In this document: piece after piece, positions 18,731 to 28,173 of the stretch | Numbering within the stretch: position 1 is the first letter of the stretch | Layout of the letters: the number at the start of each line of letters is the position of its first letter | NCBI RefSeq assembly: GCF_003324485.1 | Contig: NZ_QODK01000003.1 | Span: 372,001 to 436,000, forward strand | Reading direction: 5' to 3' | DNA length: 64,000 nt | Source of the DNA: Cohaesibacter intestini | GTDB taxonomy: Bacteria > Pseudomonadota > Alphaproteobacteria > Rhizobiales > Cohaesibacteraceae | Program-made: the position numbers and the translations under genes | The notes under the pieces: model-generated | What the model saw: the letters and a program-made list of their open reading frames with translations, nothing else | Told to the model about the DNA's origin: nothing | The model's database searches: none

Positions 18731-20134
18731 TAAGTTCACTGCGAGCCCGCCGAGCGACGTCTCCTTGTATTTCTCGCCCATATCCTTGCCGGTTTCCCAC
18801 ATTGTTTTGATGCAATTATCGAGTGGCATGAAATGCGTGCCGTCGCCATGCAGAGAAAGCGAGGCAGCAGACACCGCCTTGATGGCGCCAAGGCCATTGC
18901 GTTCGATGCAGGGGACTTGCACGAGGCCTTTGACCGGATCGCAGGTCATGCCCAGATGATGTTCAAGGGCGATCTCGGCGGCATTTTCGATCTGCTCGTT
19001 GCTGCCGCCCAAAGCGGCACAGAGCCCACCAGCGGACATAGCTGCCGCTGAACCAACTTCGGCCTGACAACCTGCTTCTGCCCCCGAAATGGAGGCATTG
19101 TGTTTGATCAGCCCGCCGATGGCGGCTGCTGTCAGCAAAAAGGCGCGAATGCCCTCATCGCTCGAACCGGGGCATTGATCCCGATAATAGCGCAGCACGG
19201 ACGGGATCACCCCGGACGCACCATTGGTCGGCGCAGTGACAACCCGCCCACCAGCAGCATTTTCCTCATTCACCGCCATGGCATAGAGGCTGAGCCAGTC
19301 ATTGACCTGATGCGGCATGGGTTGATTGTTGCCCCGGTCGGCAATCAGCCGCTCGCGGATCGCTTTGGCGCGGCGCTTGACATAGAGGCCCCCCGGCAAT
19401 TCGCCCTCTTTCTCAAGACCCCTGTCGATCACTGCCCGCATCGTGTGCCACAAGCGATCAAGACCCGACAGCAGGGCCTCGCGACTCAGCTCCACTTCCT
19501 CGTTGGCCTGTTTCATCTCGGCAATGGTAAGGCCTGATTTTGCTCCCATCTCCAACATTTCTGCAGCCGAACCGAATGGATAGGGATAGCCCGCTGCCGC
19601 CTGCTCCTTGTGCAGATCCTTGGGGTCGTGGCTGATCTGCTCGTCCAACTCGCTGGCCGTGACAATGAAGCCGCCGCCGATGGAATAATAGGTGGCGCTG
19701 GCCAGTATCCGGTTGCCCTCGCCATAGGCAAAAAGCTTCATGCCATTGGCGTGGCCGGGCAGGGGGGGGCCATAGTCAAAAACCAGATCTTCGTCCGGGT
19801 TGAAGCGCAGCCGCTCAAAACCATCCGGCTCAATGTGTTTTTCTTCACGGATACGCGCTTCCAGCCCTTCGGCTTTATCCGGATCGAGCTTGTCCGGCGT
19901 GATGCCAATGAGCCCGAGGATCACGGCCCGGTCCGTCGCGTGTCCCTTGCCGGTGAAGGCCAGCGAGCCATGTAGCGCGCAAGAGACACGCCGCACCTGT
20001 TGGGCACTGACGCCCATGAAAATACCGCTCCGCAGGTCGTCCATAAACCGCGCCGCCGCATTCATTGGCCCCATCGTGTGGGACGATGAGGGGCCAACGC
20101 CGATCTTGAAAATATCAAAGACGGACAGAAACAT
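18719..20134 (-). CDS. sdaA: L-serine ammonia-lyase (iron-sulphur type)
   Basis: The 471-residue product deaminates L-serine to pyruvate. The N-terminal beta domain starts with [21 protein letters not shown], the catalytic-domain hallmark of the single-chain enzyme. Cysteines expected to hold the [4Fe-4S] cluster are in EAGCQAEVG and in [13 protein letters not shown]. The C-terminus [14 protein letters not shown] ends with the cysteine tail typical of the family, which can reach into the active site. The length is normal. It lies about 100 bases downstream of gcvP on the same strand but beyond a terminator, so it may have its own promoter. The last codons and 3' flank are repeated in the adjacent tandem array. 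Confidence 0.95.
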   Translation of the reverse strand: MFLSVFDIFKIGVGPSSSHTMGPMNAAARFMDDLRSGIFMGVSAQQVRRVSCALHGSLAFTGKGHATDRAVILGLIGITPDKLDPDKAEGLEARIREEKHIEPDGFERLRFNPDEDLVFDYGPPLPGHANGMKLFAYGEGNRILASATYYSIGGGFIVTASELDEQISHDPKDLHKEQAAAGYPYPFGSAAEMLEMGAKSGLTIAEMKQANEEVELSREALLSGLDRLWHTMRAVIDRGLEKEGELPGGLYVKRRAKAIRERLIADRGNNQPMPHQVNDWLSLYAMAVNEENAAGGRVVTAPTNGASGVIPSVLRYYRDQCPGSSDEGIRAFLLTAAAIGGLIKHNASISGAEAGCQAEVGSAAAMSAGGLCAALGGSNEQIENAAEIALEHHLGMTCDPVKGLVQVPCIERNGLGAIKAVSAASLSLHGDGTHFMPLDNCIKTMWETGKDMGEKYKETSLGGLAVNLPEC

Positions 20135-20187
20135 GCTTGGTCCCCCCCTTTGCCAACACAGTTAGAGCCATTTGCAGATGCCAGATA

Positions 20188-20228
20188 CAAAACAGCCTGC
20201 TTCGGGCCTCATCCCAAAAGCAGGCTGC
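20188..20228 (-). terminator. terminator of gcvP
   Basis: The arms CAGCCTGCTT (20193-20202) and AAGCAGGCTG (20218-20227) are perfectly complementary, and on the minus strand the stem is followed by TTTTG. It lies between gcvP and sdaA; a short T run on the plus strand could make it bidirectional. Confidence 0.8.
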
Positions 20229-20238
20229 TTTTCGTTCG

Positions 20239-23109
20239 CTATTCAGCCGCCTCGTCGGCATAGTCTTCCATTGGCGGGCAGGTGCAGACCAGATTGCGGT
20301 CGCCATAGGCATTGTCGACCCGGTTCACCGGAGGCCAATATTTGTCGACCTCAAAGGCACCGGCCGGGAAGCAACCCTGTTCGCGGCTATAAGGCCGATC
20401 CCATTCGCCGACCAGATCCCGCATGGTGTGTGGGGCATGTTTCAGCGGGTTGTTTTCGCGGTCAATCTTGCCGTCTTCGATATCCTGCGCTTCGCGGCGG
20501 ATGTCGAGCATGGCGGCAATGAAGCGATCCAGTTCGGCCTGTGGTTCGGATTCCGTTGGCTCCACCATCAAGGTGCCAGCCACTGGCCAACTCATGGTTG
20601 GCGCATGGAAGCCATTGTCCATCAGACGCTTGGCAACGTCATCGACGGTCACGCCGCAGCTGTCATTGAGGGGACGGGTGTCGAGGATGCATTCATGGGC
20701 CACCAGACCGGAAGCCGAGCTATACAGAACGTCATAGGCATCTTTGAGGCTCGCCGCGATATAGTTGGCATTGAGGATCGCCACCTTGGTGGCCTGGGTC
20801 AGGCCTTCGCCGCCCATAAGAAGGCAATAGGCCCAGCTGACCGGCAGGATGGAAGGCGAGCCAAATGGCGCTGCCGATACCGGACCAATGGTCGCATCCC
20901 GTTCCGGGTGACCGGGGAGGTAAGGCGCCAGATGCGCCTTGACGCCAATCGGACCCATGCCCGGACCGCCGCCACCATGGGGAATGCAGAAGGTCTTGTG
21001 CAGGTTCAAATGGCTGACATCGCCGCCAATGTCCCCTGGACGGGACAAGCCGACCATGGCGTTCATGTTGGCCCCATCAATATAGACCTGTCCGCCATGC
21101 TCATGGGTGATGGCGCAAACCTCTTGCACGGTTTCCTCAAACACCCCATGGGTGGAAGGATAGGTGATCATGCAGGCCGCCAGTTCATTGGCATGTTTCT
21201 CGGCCTTGGCGCGGAAGTCTTCCACGTCAATGTCGCCATTGTCTGCCGATTTGACCGCAATGACCTTCCAGCCAACCATCTGGGCCGATGCCGGGTTGGT
21301 GCCATGCGCCGAGGTCGGGATCAGACAGATATTGCGATGGCCTTCACCGCGCGACACATGATAGTTGCGGATGGTGATCAGGCCCGCATATTCCCCTTGT
21401 GCGCCAGAGTTTGGCTGCTGGGAAATGGCGTCATAGCCAGTCACCTGACACAATTTGACATTCAGATCGTCGATCATTTCCTTGTAACCAAGGGCCTGAT
21501 CTTCCGGAACGAAAGGATGCAGGTTGGCAAATTCCGGCCAAGTCACCGGGATCATCTCGATCGTCGCATTCAGCTTCATGGTGCAAGAGCCAAGCGGGAT
21601 CATCGCCCGGTCCAGCGCCAGATCGCGGTCAGCAAGGCGACGCATATAACGGGTGATCTCGGCTTCTGCGCGGTTGAGATGGAAGATCGGATGGGTCAGA
21701 TAGTCGGTCTCGCGCAGATTGGCAGTCGGCAGACGATATTCCACATCTTCAATCCGCTCATGCTCCACCGCACCATAGGACAGATCGCCGCCAAAGCTCT
21801 TCCAGACCGCTTCCACGGTTTCCGGACGGGTCTGTTCGTCAAGGCTGATGCCGATCTTGGTCTCACCGATTTTGCGCAGATTGATGCCATTGGACACAGC
21901 AGCATTGAGGATCACCCCTTGCAAGGCACCGACGTTGACGGTCAGCGTGTCAAAAAACACATCTGGCTCCGGGTTGAAACCGAGTTTCTGCAGGCCACTG
22001 GCCAGACGCACGGTCATCCGGTGCACATATTGGGCAATCGCCTTGATGCCTTCGGGACCATGATAGACCGCATACATTGAGGCGATTACTGCGAGCAGCG
22101 CCTGCGCGGTGCAGACGTTGGAATTGGCTTTTTCACGGCGAATATGCTGCTCGCGGGTCTGCAAGGACAGACGGTAAGCCTTGCGACCACGGGCATCAAT
22201 CGACACGCCGATGATGCGGCCTGGCATGGAGCGTTTGAAGGCATCGCGGCAAGACATGTAAGCGGCGTGCGGGCCACCATAGCCAAGCGGCACGCCAAAG
22301 CGCTGGGTCGAGCCAACGGCAATATCCGCGCCCATTTCTCCCGGCGATTTCAGCAAAGCCAGTGATAGCGGATCGGCGATCACAATGCCGAGGGCTTTGT
22401 TGTCATGCAGCTGAGCGATCAGGCCGGTAAAGTCGCGCACATGGCCATAGGTGCCGGGATATTGGAAGATCGCGCCAAAGACCTCAGTCGGGTCAAGATC
22501 ATCCGGATTGCCGATTTTGACCTCAATGCCCAGCGGCTCGGCCCGTGTCTCGATGACGGCAATATTCTGCGGATGACAATTTTCGTCAACAAAGAAGATG
22601 TTGGCTTTGGATTTCGACGCCCGCTTGGCCATGGTCATGGCTTCGGCAGCAGCCGTTGCTTCGTCCAGCAGGGAGGCGTTGGCGATTTCCAGACCCGTCA
22701 GGTCAGACACCATGGTCTGGAAGTTGAGCAGGGCTTCGAGGCGACCCTGACTGATTTCAGGCTGATACGGGGTGTAAGCGGTGTACCAAGCTGGATTTTC
22801 CAGAATGTTGCGCAGGATTACCGGCGGCGTCGCGGTGCCATAATAGCCCTGACCGATCAGCGGGGTGAGAAGTTTGTTCTTTGACGCCACCTTGCGCATA
22901 TGATGCAGTGTGTCGCGCTCGCTGAGCGCCGGACCCCAATGAAGCGGCTCGGTCTGACGGATGGAGGAAGGCACGGTCGCGTCAATCAGGGCATCAAGGT
23001 CGGCATAGCCGATCACCTTGAGCATCGATTCCATTTCCTTCGGCGAAGGGCCGATATGGCGTCGATTGGCGAAATCATAGGGGGCATACCGGGTCGGTTT
23101 GAAGGTCAT
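20239..23109 (-). CDS. gcvP: glycine dehydrogenase (aminomethyl-transferring), P protein
   Basis: The 956-residue single-chain P protein decarboxylates glycine and loads the aminomethyl group on the lipoyl H protein. It has the two PLP-fold halves; the second holds the cofactor lysine in [17 protein letters not shown] (about residue 703). The N-terminus [14 protein letters not shown] and the ending [15 protein letters not shown] are typical. An upstream start at 23139 is in frame, but the ATG at 23109 follows a strong GAGGAG and is where the family begins. gcvT and gcvH are not adjacent, which is unusual. The next gene downstream is sdaA, consistent with glycine and serine catabolism. Its leader holds two hairpins. 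Confidence 0.96.
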   Translation of the reverse strand: MTFKPTRYAPYDFANRRHIGPSPKEMESMLKVIGYADLDALIDATVPSSIRQTEPLHWGPALSERDTLHHMRKVASKNKLLTPLIGQGYYGTATPPVILRNILENPAWYTAYTPYQPEISQGRLEALLNFQTMVSDLTGLEIANASLLDEATAAAEAMTMAKRASKSKANIFFVDENCHPQNIAVIETRAEPLGIEVKIGNPDDLDPTEVFGAIFQYPGTYGHVRDFTGLIAQLHDNKALGIVIADPLSLALLKSPGEMGADIAVGSTQRFGVPLGYGGPHAAYMSCRDAFKRSMPGRIIGVSIDARGRKAYRLSLQTREQHIRREKANSNVCTAQALLAVIASMYAVYHGPEGIKAIAQYVHRMTVRLASGLQKLGFNPEPDVFFDTLTVNVGALQGVILNAAVSNGINLRKIGETKIGISLDEQTRPETVEAVWKSFGGDLSYGAVEHERIEDVEYRLPTANLRETDYLTHPIFHLNRAEAEITRYMRRLADRDLALDRAMIPLGSCTMKLNATIEMIPVTWPEFANLHPFVPEDQALGYKEMIDDLNVKLCQVTGYDAISQQPNSGAQGEYAGLITIRNYHVSRGEGHRNICLIPTSAHGTNPASAQMVGWKVIAVKSADNGDIDVEDFRAKAEKHANELAACMITYPSTHGVFEETVQEVCAITHEHGGQVYIDGANMNAMVGLSRPGDIGGDVSHLNLHKTFCIPHGGGGPGMGPIGVKAHLAPYLPGHPERDATIGPVSAAPFGSPSILPVSWAYCLLMGGEGLTQATKVAILNANYIAASLKDAYDVLYSSASGLVAHECILDTRPLNDSCGVTVDDVAKRLMDNGFHAPTMSWPVAGTLMVEPTESEPQAELDRFIAAMLDIRREAQDIEDGKIDRENNPLKHAPHTMRDLVGEWDRPYSREQGCFPAGAFEVDKYWPPVNRVDNAYGDRNLVCTCPPMEDYADEAAE

Positions 23110-23127
23110 CACGCGCTCCTCACTTCG

Positions 23128-23259
23128 TGCACCAACCAAACGTGGTGCATCGCGGCCGCATCGCAGCCAGTCTCATCCAGTCATGGACAGGCCTTGGTGC
23201 GCCATGGGGGTCAATCATGCCGGTGTGATGACCCTCGAAAATACCCCGTCCAAACGGGG
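23128..23259 (-). promoter_or_regulatory. structured leader of gcvP
   Basis: Within 150 bases upstream of gcvP are two stem-loops: TGCACCA/TGGTGCA at 23128-23149, just 19 bases before the start codon, and CCCCGT-TTGG-ACGGGG at 23244-23259. The first could occlude the ribosome binding site. I looked for the tandem glycine-riboswitch core motifs and did not recognise them. Confidence 0.35.
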
Positions 23260-23534
23260 GCACGCTGCGGACTGTCACTTGAGTTTCTTATAAGGGAAAT
23301 TTCCATCATAGGCAATAATGTGGTATAGACTAAACAGCCCGACACAGAGGAATCACGCGCTTTTTTTCGCTTCGCAAGGTGAAAAGTGGTTGAATAGCCG
23401 TTGTGATAGACCGCGGATTTTGACGGTTTGTAGCCTTTTGAGGCTTCAATGAGGTCAAAAGAAGCGGCGAGTCGCACCCCATGGCGGGCGAAGCATGGCC
23501 ATAGGCTGCCATTAAGTGAGAGAGGACGTTGGAT

Positions 23535-24209
23535 ATGGGTGATCTGGAACGCGGTGAACAGGGAGCCGTTGAAAGCTTGCAGAGCGACATCAGCGTCACT
23601 GAAAGCCTGCCCGGTGCAATTGGTCCGGCCGGTGCCTTGGCACCAGAGGCGCCGGGTCTCAATGAGCTGGGCCAATTGGTCCGCGAAGCCCGCAAGAAAA
23701 AAGGCTGGACGCTGGAAGAAACCGGCCGCCATGCGGGCATTGGTCGCTCGACCCTGTCAAAGATCGAAAATGGTCAGACCAGCCCCGGCTTTGAGATTGT
23801 CCGCCGCCTGACCCGTTCGCTGGAGCTGGAAACCCCGAACCTGTTCCTGCAATCGGGGACCAGTGATCTGTCCGGTCGTCGCGATGTGACCCGCATGGGT
23901 GAGGGCGAGCCAAAGGTTACCGCCACCTATAGCCATGAGCTTTTGTGTAACGAGCTGACCAGTAAATCCATGCTGCCCTATATCAGCACCATCAAGGCGC
24001 GGGATATCTCCGATTTTGGCGACTGGATCCGTCACCGGGGCGAGGAATTCATGTATGTTTTGTCCGGCGACCTCGAACTGCATACCGAACATTATCGCCC
24101 ACTGACCATGAAAGCAGGGGACAGTGTCTATTATGACAGCGGCATGGGACATTGCTGTGTTTCCATCAGCGAGGACGACGCCGTTGTTCTATGGGTGAGT
24201 TTGGAACGA
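23535..24209 (+). CDS. XRE family regulator with cupin domain
   Basis: The product is about 225 residues. After a low-complexity N-terminal 40 residues comes an XRE helix-turn-helix (about 45-100; LGQLVREARKKKGWTLEETG, then GIGRSTLSKIENGQTSP) and a C-terminal cupin (about 145-222; RHRGEEFMYVLSGDLELH, then AGDSVYYDSGMGHCCVS). Cupin-XRE regulators usually sense an amino acid, sugar or other small molecule and control a neighbouring catabolic gene. It is divergent from gcvP, so control of glycine cleavage is a reasonable inference. The ATG at 23535 follows GAGGA; the stop overlaps the acetyltransferase start as ATGA (last base at 24212). Confidence 0.9.
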
Positions 24210-24703
24210 TGAAGATAAGACCCGCTATTGCGGCAGATGCCTCCACCATTACGGCCATCTATAATGACTTGGTCGACAACAGCACCGCAGTCTGGAAGAC
24301 CAAGCACTTCACCATGCAGGATCGTCTTGCATGGATCAAGGAACGCAATGACGGCGGTTTCCCGGTTTTGGTGGCAGAGCTGCCTGATGGTCAGATTGCT
24401 GGCTTTGCCTCCTATGGTCCCTGGCGGGCGGGTGAGGGCTATTGCCACACGGTGGAGCATAGCGTTCATGTGGCAGCCGAGAACCGCGGACAGGGCATCG
24501 GCAAAAGCCTGCTGCAGGCGCTCATCGATTATGCCAAGGGGACGGATCTGCATGTGCTGATTGCTGGCATCGAGGCCGAAAACCAAGCCTCGATCAAGCT
24601 GCATGCCAAGCTTGGTTTCATTGAATGCGGCACCATGCATCAAGTCGGCACCAAGTTCGGTCGCTGGCTCGATCTCACCATCATGCAACTGACGCTGGAC
24701 TAG
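24209..24703 (+). CDS. GNAT acetyltransferase (phosphinothricin acetyltransferase-like)
   Basis: The 164-residue product begins MKIRPAIAADASTITAIYND and has the acetyl-CoA loop ENRGQGIGKSLLQALIDYA, and the C-terminal NQASIKLHAKLGFIECGTMHQVGTKFGRWLD typical of the Pat/Bar/MddA subfamily. These enzymes N-acetylate small amino acid analogues such as methionine sulfoximine or phosphinothricin, or methionine derivatives. The ATG at 24209 overlaps the stop of the XRE-cupin gene by 4 bases, so the two are translationally coupled and probably work on the same signal. A longer in-frame start at 24152 lies inside the upstream gene and is unlikely. Confidence 0.9.
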   Translation: MKIRPAIAADASTITAIYNDLVDNSTAVWKTKHFTMQDRLAWIKERNDGGFPVLVAELPDGQIAGFASYGPWRAGEGYCHTVEHSVHVAAENRGQGIGKSLLQALIDYAKGTDLHVLIAGIEAENQASIKLHAKLGFIECGTMHQVGTKFGRWLDLTIMQLTLD

Positions 24704-24711
24704 GGCAGCAA

Positions 24712-24747
24712 AAAGAAAAAGGCTGCCGACAGATCGTGTCCGCAGCC
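24712..24747 (-). terminator. terminator of the TerB-like gene
   Basis: On the minus strand the arms GGCTGC and GCAGCC (24742-24747 with 24721-24726) form a stem followed by a T-rich run. It serves the TerB-like gene and faces the convergent acetyltransferase gene. Confidence 0.65.
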
Positions 24748-24777
24748 CTGTTGCTTACCGGCCTACTTTTATTCAGC

Positions 24778-25578
24778 CTATTCGTCGCGCGCCTCAATGA
24801 CGGTCGCGTGAATGTGGCTGGTCAGATCTGGCTCAAGGTCCAGACGTGCCGCCAGCATGGCCAGATAGGCCTGCTCGGACGGCATGTCCGGCTCGATGGC
24901 CATCAAGGATGCAATATAGACCTCGACCGCCTGCTCTTTCGTCCGGGCCTGAGCGACGATGCTGTCAATGTCGAGTGGCTTGTTCAACTGATCGAACAGA
25001 AACCCTTTCTCTTCGACGCTCAGGTCCAGTTCCTCAATTTTTGCAAAAATTGCCTGATGTTCGTCGGTGTCGATCTGACCGTCCGCCTTGGCAGCTGCAA
25101 TCATCGCACTGACGAGCGTTGCACCAAAGCCCGCAGCCCGTTCGGTCAACTCATTAACCTCAAAGCGAGAGCCGATCGGCACCACGGGCACATGGGTGAC
25201 CTGTGGGTTGGTGCCATGGGGTGCATGCATGGTGGCGGGAATGGTCTTCTCACCGGTCCCGACATTGCCGTCGACAACCGGGACCCCGGCCTTTTTGCCC
25301 TGATAATCGGAATAGGCCTTGTAGGCGAGACCGGCCACCAGTGCGAGGCCGCCATAGGTGGCGGCCTTTTTGGCCATCTTGCGCCCCTTCTTGGAGCCCA
25401 ACATGTAGCCCGCCAGACCTCCGGCCAACGCACCGCCACCAATGCCGCCCGCATTGTTGGTCAGATAGTCCTTGCCCTGCTGGAACAGATCGCCGCCAGC
25501 ATTGGATCCACGCTGTGGGCTGGATGCTGGCCCGCTCGCGCCAAGAAATTCACTGATCAACTTTGATGCGTCAAACAT
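24778..25578 (-). CDS. TerB-like/DUF533 inner membrane protein
   Basis: The 266-residue product has a glycine-rich hydrophobic stretch (about residues 38-90, GGIGGGALAGGLAGYMLGSKKG, then GGLALVAGLAYKAYSDY) and a C-terminal alpha-helical TerB-like domain (about 145-266; FGATLVSAMIAAAKADGQID, then acidic helix IFAKIEELDLS). This is the DUF533/YebE architecture, often called tellurite resistance TerB family, with no proven role in tellurite resistance. The ATG at 25578 follows GGGGGA and begins the family start MFDASKLISEFLG; the frame stays open much further upstream, but that part looks noncoding. It is monocistronic. Confidence 0.88.
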   Translation of the reverse strand: MFDASKLISEFLGASGPASSPQRGSNAGGDLFQQGKDYLTNNAGGIGGGALAGGLAGYMLGSKKGRKMAKKAATYGGLALVAGLAYKAYSDYQGKKAGVPVVDGNVGTGEKTIPATMHAPHGTNPQVTHVPVVPIGSRFEVNELTERAAGFGATLVSAMIAAAKADGQIDTDEHQAIFAKIEELDLSVEEKGFLFDQLNKPLDIDSIVAQARTKEQAVEVYIASLMAIEPDMPSEQAYLAMLAARLDLEPDLTSHIHATVIEARDE

Positions 25579-25871
25579 ATAGGTCCCCCAATTGCTGGTC
25601 TGGTGCTCGGTTAAGTAGGGCGCAAAAATGATCGCCTTGGTACTTTGTATCGGTTCCTTGAAATAGATATAAGGACATAGACGGAGGGCACAAGGTGCGT
25701 GCACAAGGAAAAGATTGTAAGCTTCCATCCGATAATGAAGGTCGCGTGGTTGCGATAAAGTGCAAATAACGATAAGCACGCACAAAGCCTGCTGCCCATC
25801 AATGTCTTTCCGACTTGTCAGGCCCCAAAGCAAAGCAACCGGCAAGCATGGCGCATAGGAGGAGAACCGCG

Positions 25872-26114
25872 ATGTTTCAGTTTCTGGATCGCATTCCGGT
25901 CGCGACACTGGTCGTGATTGCCCTGACCCTCGGATTGGCGCCATTTCTACCCGAACCCCATGTCTGGGAAAAGCTGAAGATGCTCCATGCCGGGTCTCTG
26001 GAACGACCCATAGACATGTTTGATCTGGTCTTTCACGGTGTGCCATGGCTGTTACTCATCGCCAAACTAGGACGACTGGTGGTCCTGAAGCGGCGAGCGG
26101 GACACGTCGGTTGA
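25872..26114 (+). CDS. small conserved membrane protein
   Basis: The 80-residue product has two hydrophobic helices (ATLVVIALTLGLAPFLP at about 10-26, and GVPWLLLIAKLGRLVVL near the C-terminus). Homologous small proteins in rhizobia are sometimes mislabelled RND transporter; it is far too short for that. The ATG at 25872 follows AGGAGGAGAA, a strong ribosome binding site. It stands alone, divergent from the TerB-like gene and convergent with the TetR gene. Function is unknown. Confidence 0.75.
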   Translation: MFQFLDRIPVATLVVIALTLGLAPFLPEPHVWEKLKMLHAGSLERPIDMFDLVFHGVPWLLLIAKLGRLVVLKRRAGHVG

Positions 26115-26130
26115 TCGTCAGAAGATCCCG

Positions 26131-26718
26131 TTACGCCTTGCAAAATACCCGCATGGCCGCAGCCTCGATCTGGTGCGCATAGCGCTCCTGCGTCCAGCCG
26201 CGTTGCTGGCATAACAATTCCCATTGCCGGATCGACAGCATCGACCAGAGCAGATCGGTGGCACTCGTCTCGTCATAATGGTCGGGCAGGTCACCGTCCT
26301 TTGACAGGGCGGCAATGGCGGCTTCGCACCCTTCGCGCATATCCTCCATGCGCCGACGCCAGGCATCAGACACTTCCTGATCGGTTTCCGCCAGATAGAG
26401 AATTGTCCGCGCCACCGGATAGATGATCGGGATATAGGCACACCACGCCTGCACAAAGGCCGACAGGCGCTCCCGTCCGGTTCGAGCGGTTCGACTGGCT
26501 GTCAGTCGCTCCTGCGCTCCTTCCTGCTCATCCTGAAGCAGGGTCGCCGCAATGATCAGCTCCCCTCGGCTCTGGAAGTGCAAATAGAGCGCCTGACGGG
26601 ACACGCCGGCGCGCTTGGCAATGTCGGACATGCGGATCCCGCTTCCGGCGCCTTCAGCAAGCAGCATAAGACAGGCTTCCAGAATTTTGCGTCTGGTATC
26701 GCTTTTCTCACTTGACAT
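26131..26718 (-). CDS. TetR family transcriptional regulator
   Basis: The 195-residue product has a typical N-terminal TetR helix-turn-helix (about residues 8-55; DTRRKILEACLMLLAEG, then IRMSDIAKRAGVSRQALYLHF) and an all-helical ligand domain. It is divergent from the NmrA-like oxidoreductase gene, 128 bases away, and the gap contains three 15-bp palindromes, one of which overlaps this gene's own start codon. It therefore probably represses itself and the oxidoreductase gene. The inducer is unknown. Confidence 0.92.
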   Translation of the reverse strand: MSSEKSDTRRKILEACLMLLAEGAGSGIRMSDIAKRAGVSRQALYLHFQSRGELIIAATLLQDEQEGAQERLTASRTARTGRERLSAFVQAWCAYIPIIYPVARTILYLAETDQEVSDAWRRRMEDMREGCEAAIAALSKDGDLPDHYDETSATDLLWSMLSIRQWELLCQQRGWTQERYAHQIEAAAMRVFCKA

Positions 26719-26768
26719 GGTGTCAATCTATCATTACTTGACAGGGTGTCAACTTTACACTGTGTCAA
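26712..26768. promoter_or_regulatory. triple TetR operator
   Basis: Three copies of a 15-bp palindrome with consensus TTGACA-NNN-TGTCAA are present: 26712-26726 (TTGACATGGTGTCAA), 26738-26752 (TTGACAGGGTGTCAA) and 26754-26768 (TTTACACTGTGTCAA, one mismatch). The first covers the TetR start codon. The TTGACA half-sites also resemble -35 boxes, so binding would block RNA polymerase directly. Confidence 0.82.
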
Positions 26769-26846
26769 GTTTGTGGATGACGGCAACCGCCGATCCCTTT
26801 GAAAGACACGTAACGAAACCATTCAAATGCAAGAAAGGCCACCATC

Positions 26847-27476
26847 ATGAAACTCGCACTCTTCGGCGCCAGCGGCAAAGTTGGCCGCAATCTCACCCGG
26901 CAAGCACTGGACGCAGGCCATGAAGTCACGGCTCTGGTCCGGTCCTTGAAAGCTGATTTGCCCGAACATCCAAATCTGACCCTTGTGGTTGGTGACGTGC
27001 TGAATCCAGAGGATGTGGCCAACGTCGTTGACGCAAAGGATGCCGTTTTGGTCGCACTTGGTGCCCCATTGGGGAACAAGGAAGGCATACGCACCAAAGG
27101 CACCGCCATCATCGTCAAAGCGATGAAAGAGGTCGCGGTTGAGCGGTTGATATGCCTGTCGGGCTTTGGGGCGGGCGAAAGCAGAGGTGCCTTGCCGTGG
27201 CTCTATCGCTTCCTCATCATGCCGCTCATCCTGCGTCACGTCTATGCCGACCATGAACAACAGGAAGTGCTGGTCAAACAGAGTGCGCTAGACTGGACGC
27301 TCGTCCGTCCGACCAACTATGTAGAAGGTCCGCAGACCAATGACTATCGCATTGATTTCAAGGCGGTGGAAAAAGGCATGACGTTCAAGATCAGTTACGC
27401 CAATGTCGCCCATTTCATGTTGTCGCAGGTCAGGGATCGCACCTTCCTGCACGCAGCTCCGTCTCTTTCCTCGTAA
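26847..27476 (+). CDS. NmrA-like NAD(P)-binding oxidoreductase
   Basis: The 209-residue product has the Rossmann start KLALFGASGKVGRNLTRQAL (GxxGxxG at about residues 7-13), an atypical short-chain dehydrogenase/NmrA fold, and the segment SALDWTLVRPTNYVEGP typical of this family. Such proteins are NAD(P)H-dependent reductases or redox sensors. It is the likely target of the divergent TetR protein, with the triple operator between them. It is convergent with the cysteine hydrolase gene, with only 7 bases between stops. Substrate unknown. Confidence 0.88.
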   Translation: MKLALFGASGKVGRNLTRQALDAGHEVTALVRSLKADLPEHPNLTLVVGDVLNPEDVANVVDAKDAVLVALGAPLGNKEGIRTKGTAIIVKAMKEVAVERLICLSGFGAGESRGALPWLYRFLIMPLILRHVYADHEQQEVLVKQSALDWTLVRPTNYVEGPQTNDYRIDFKAVEKGMTFKISYANVAHFMLSQVRDRTFLHAAPSLSS

Positions 27477-27483
27477 GGGGCGA

Positions 27484-28020
27484 CTAAAACACGTCCGTCG
27501 AAGCGGCGACCGTCAGCCTGGGTGCGATGGCATTCAGCGCGATTTTGTGGATCATCTCGCTCACGCTGGTAGAGAGGTCCGACAAAATGGTCACATCATA
27601 GTCGTTGGCCTGAGGGGAAATCGCGGTATGGGTGACACAATTCTGGGTCATCATGCCGCCAATCAGCAGCTCGCGCGCTCCGACTTTCGCAAGACAGGCG
27701 CTAAGGTCAGTTTCAAGGAAACCGTCGGCAAACCGCTTTTGTACGACGGGCACATGCTCGACTACGGCCTTCAGGCGCGGGTGGATCGCCACCCCGTCTG
27801 TGCCCGGATTGAAGAAGGGAGCGGGGCCCTTGCTGGCATCGGCCACATGCTGGATGAGCAGGATCGGCAGACCCGCAATCTTGGCGCGCTCCACCGCTTG
27901 CAGAATGCGTTCAAGCGTCTCTTCTGCCTGCCATAGCGGGAAGGCAAAACCGTCAAAATAGTCATTCTGAATGTCGACCAGAAGAAGGGCGCGGTTTGAG
28001 GTCTGGGTCTGTTGGGACAT
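27484..28020 (-). CDS. isochorismatase-family cysteine hydrolase
   Basis: The 178-residue product has the catalytic triad of the family: Asp in ALLLVDIQNDYFDG (about residue 16), Lys in VVQKRFADGFLETDL (about 96) and Cys in GGMMTQNCVTHTA (about 129). Members hydrolyse amides such as nicotinamide, ureidoacrylate or related compounds, or isochorismate. Lack of the nicotinamidase metal-site pattern argues against PncA. The ATG at 28020 follows GGAAA; a longer frame from 28092 has no family support. It is divergent from the GlxA-type regulator gene, a frequent pairing that suggests the regulator controls it. Confidence 0.9.
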   Translation of the reverse strand: MSQQTQTSNRALLLVDIQNDYFDGFAFPLWQAEETLERILQAVERAKIAGLPILLIQHVADASKGPAPFFNPGTDGVAIHPRLKAVVEHVPVVQKRFADGFLETDLSACLAKVGARELLIGGMMTQNCVTHTAISPQANDYDVTILSDLSTSVSEMIHKIALNAIAPRLTVAASTDVF

Positions 28021-28173
28021 GTGCTTTTCCTTTCTTGGGGTAATCACTGACCCAAAACTAGGCGGCAAGAGAGAAATGAGTAAGTGGCCCATGGATGGAA
28101 TTGTGTTAAGATCAGGCCAATCTCAAATGTCATGTCACTGGCTTGAGGAATTATAAGTTCCATAACAAAGATT

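Noticed and set aside
20137-22080. Long open frame (647 codons) on the plus strand opposite gcvP
   Set aside because: It is antisense to a clearly identified gcvP, has no family resemblance, and its composition mirrors the third-codon bias of gcvP.
24778-25578. A functional tellurite resistance gene
   Set aside because: Only the TerB-like helical domain is present, with no ter operon partners. The name is inherited from the family, not evidence of the function.
25579-26046. N-terminal extension of the TerB-like protein
   Set aside because: The frame stays open, but the extra 156 residues look noncoding, contain the promoter and overlap the divergent small membrane gene, and the ATG at 25578 has a strong ribosome binding site.
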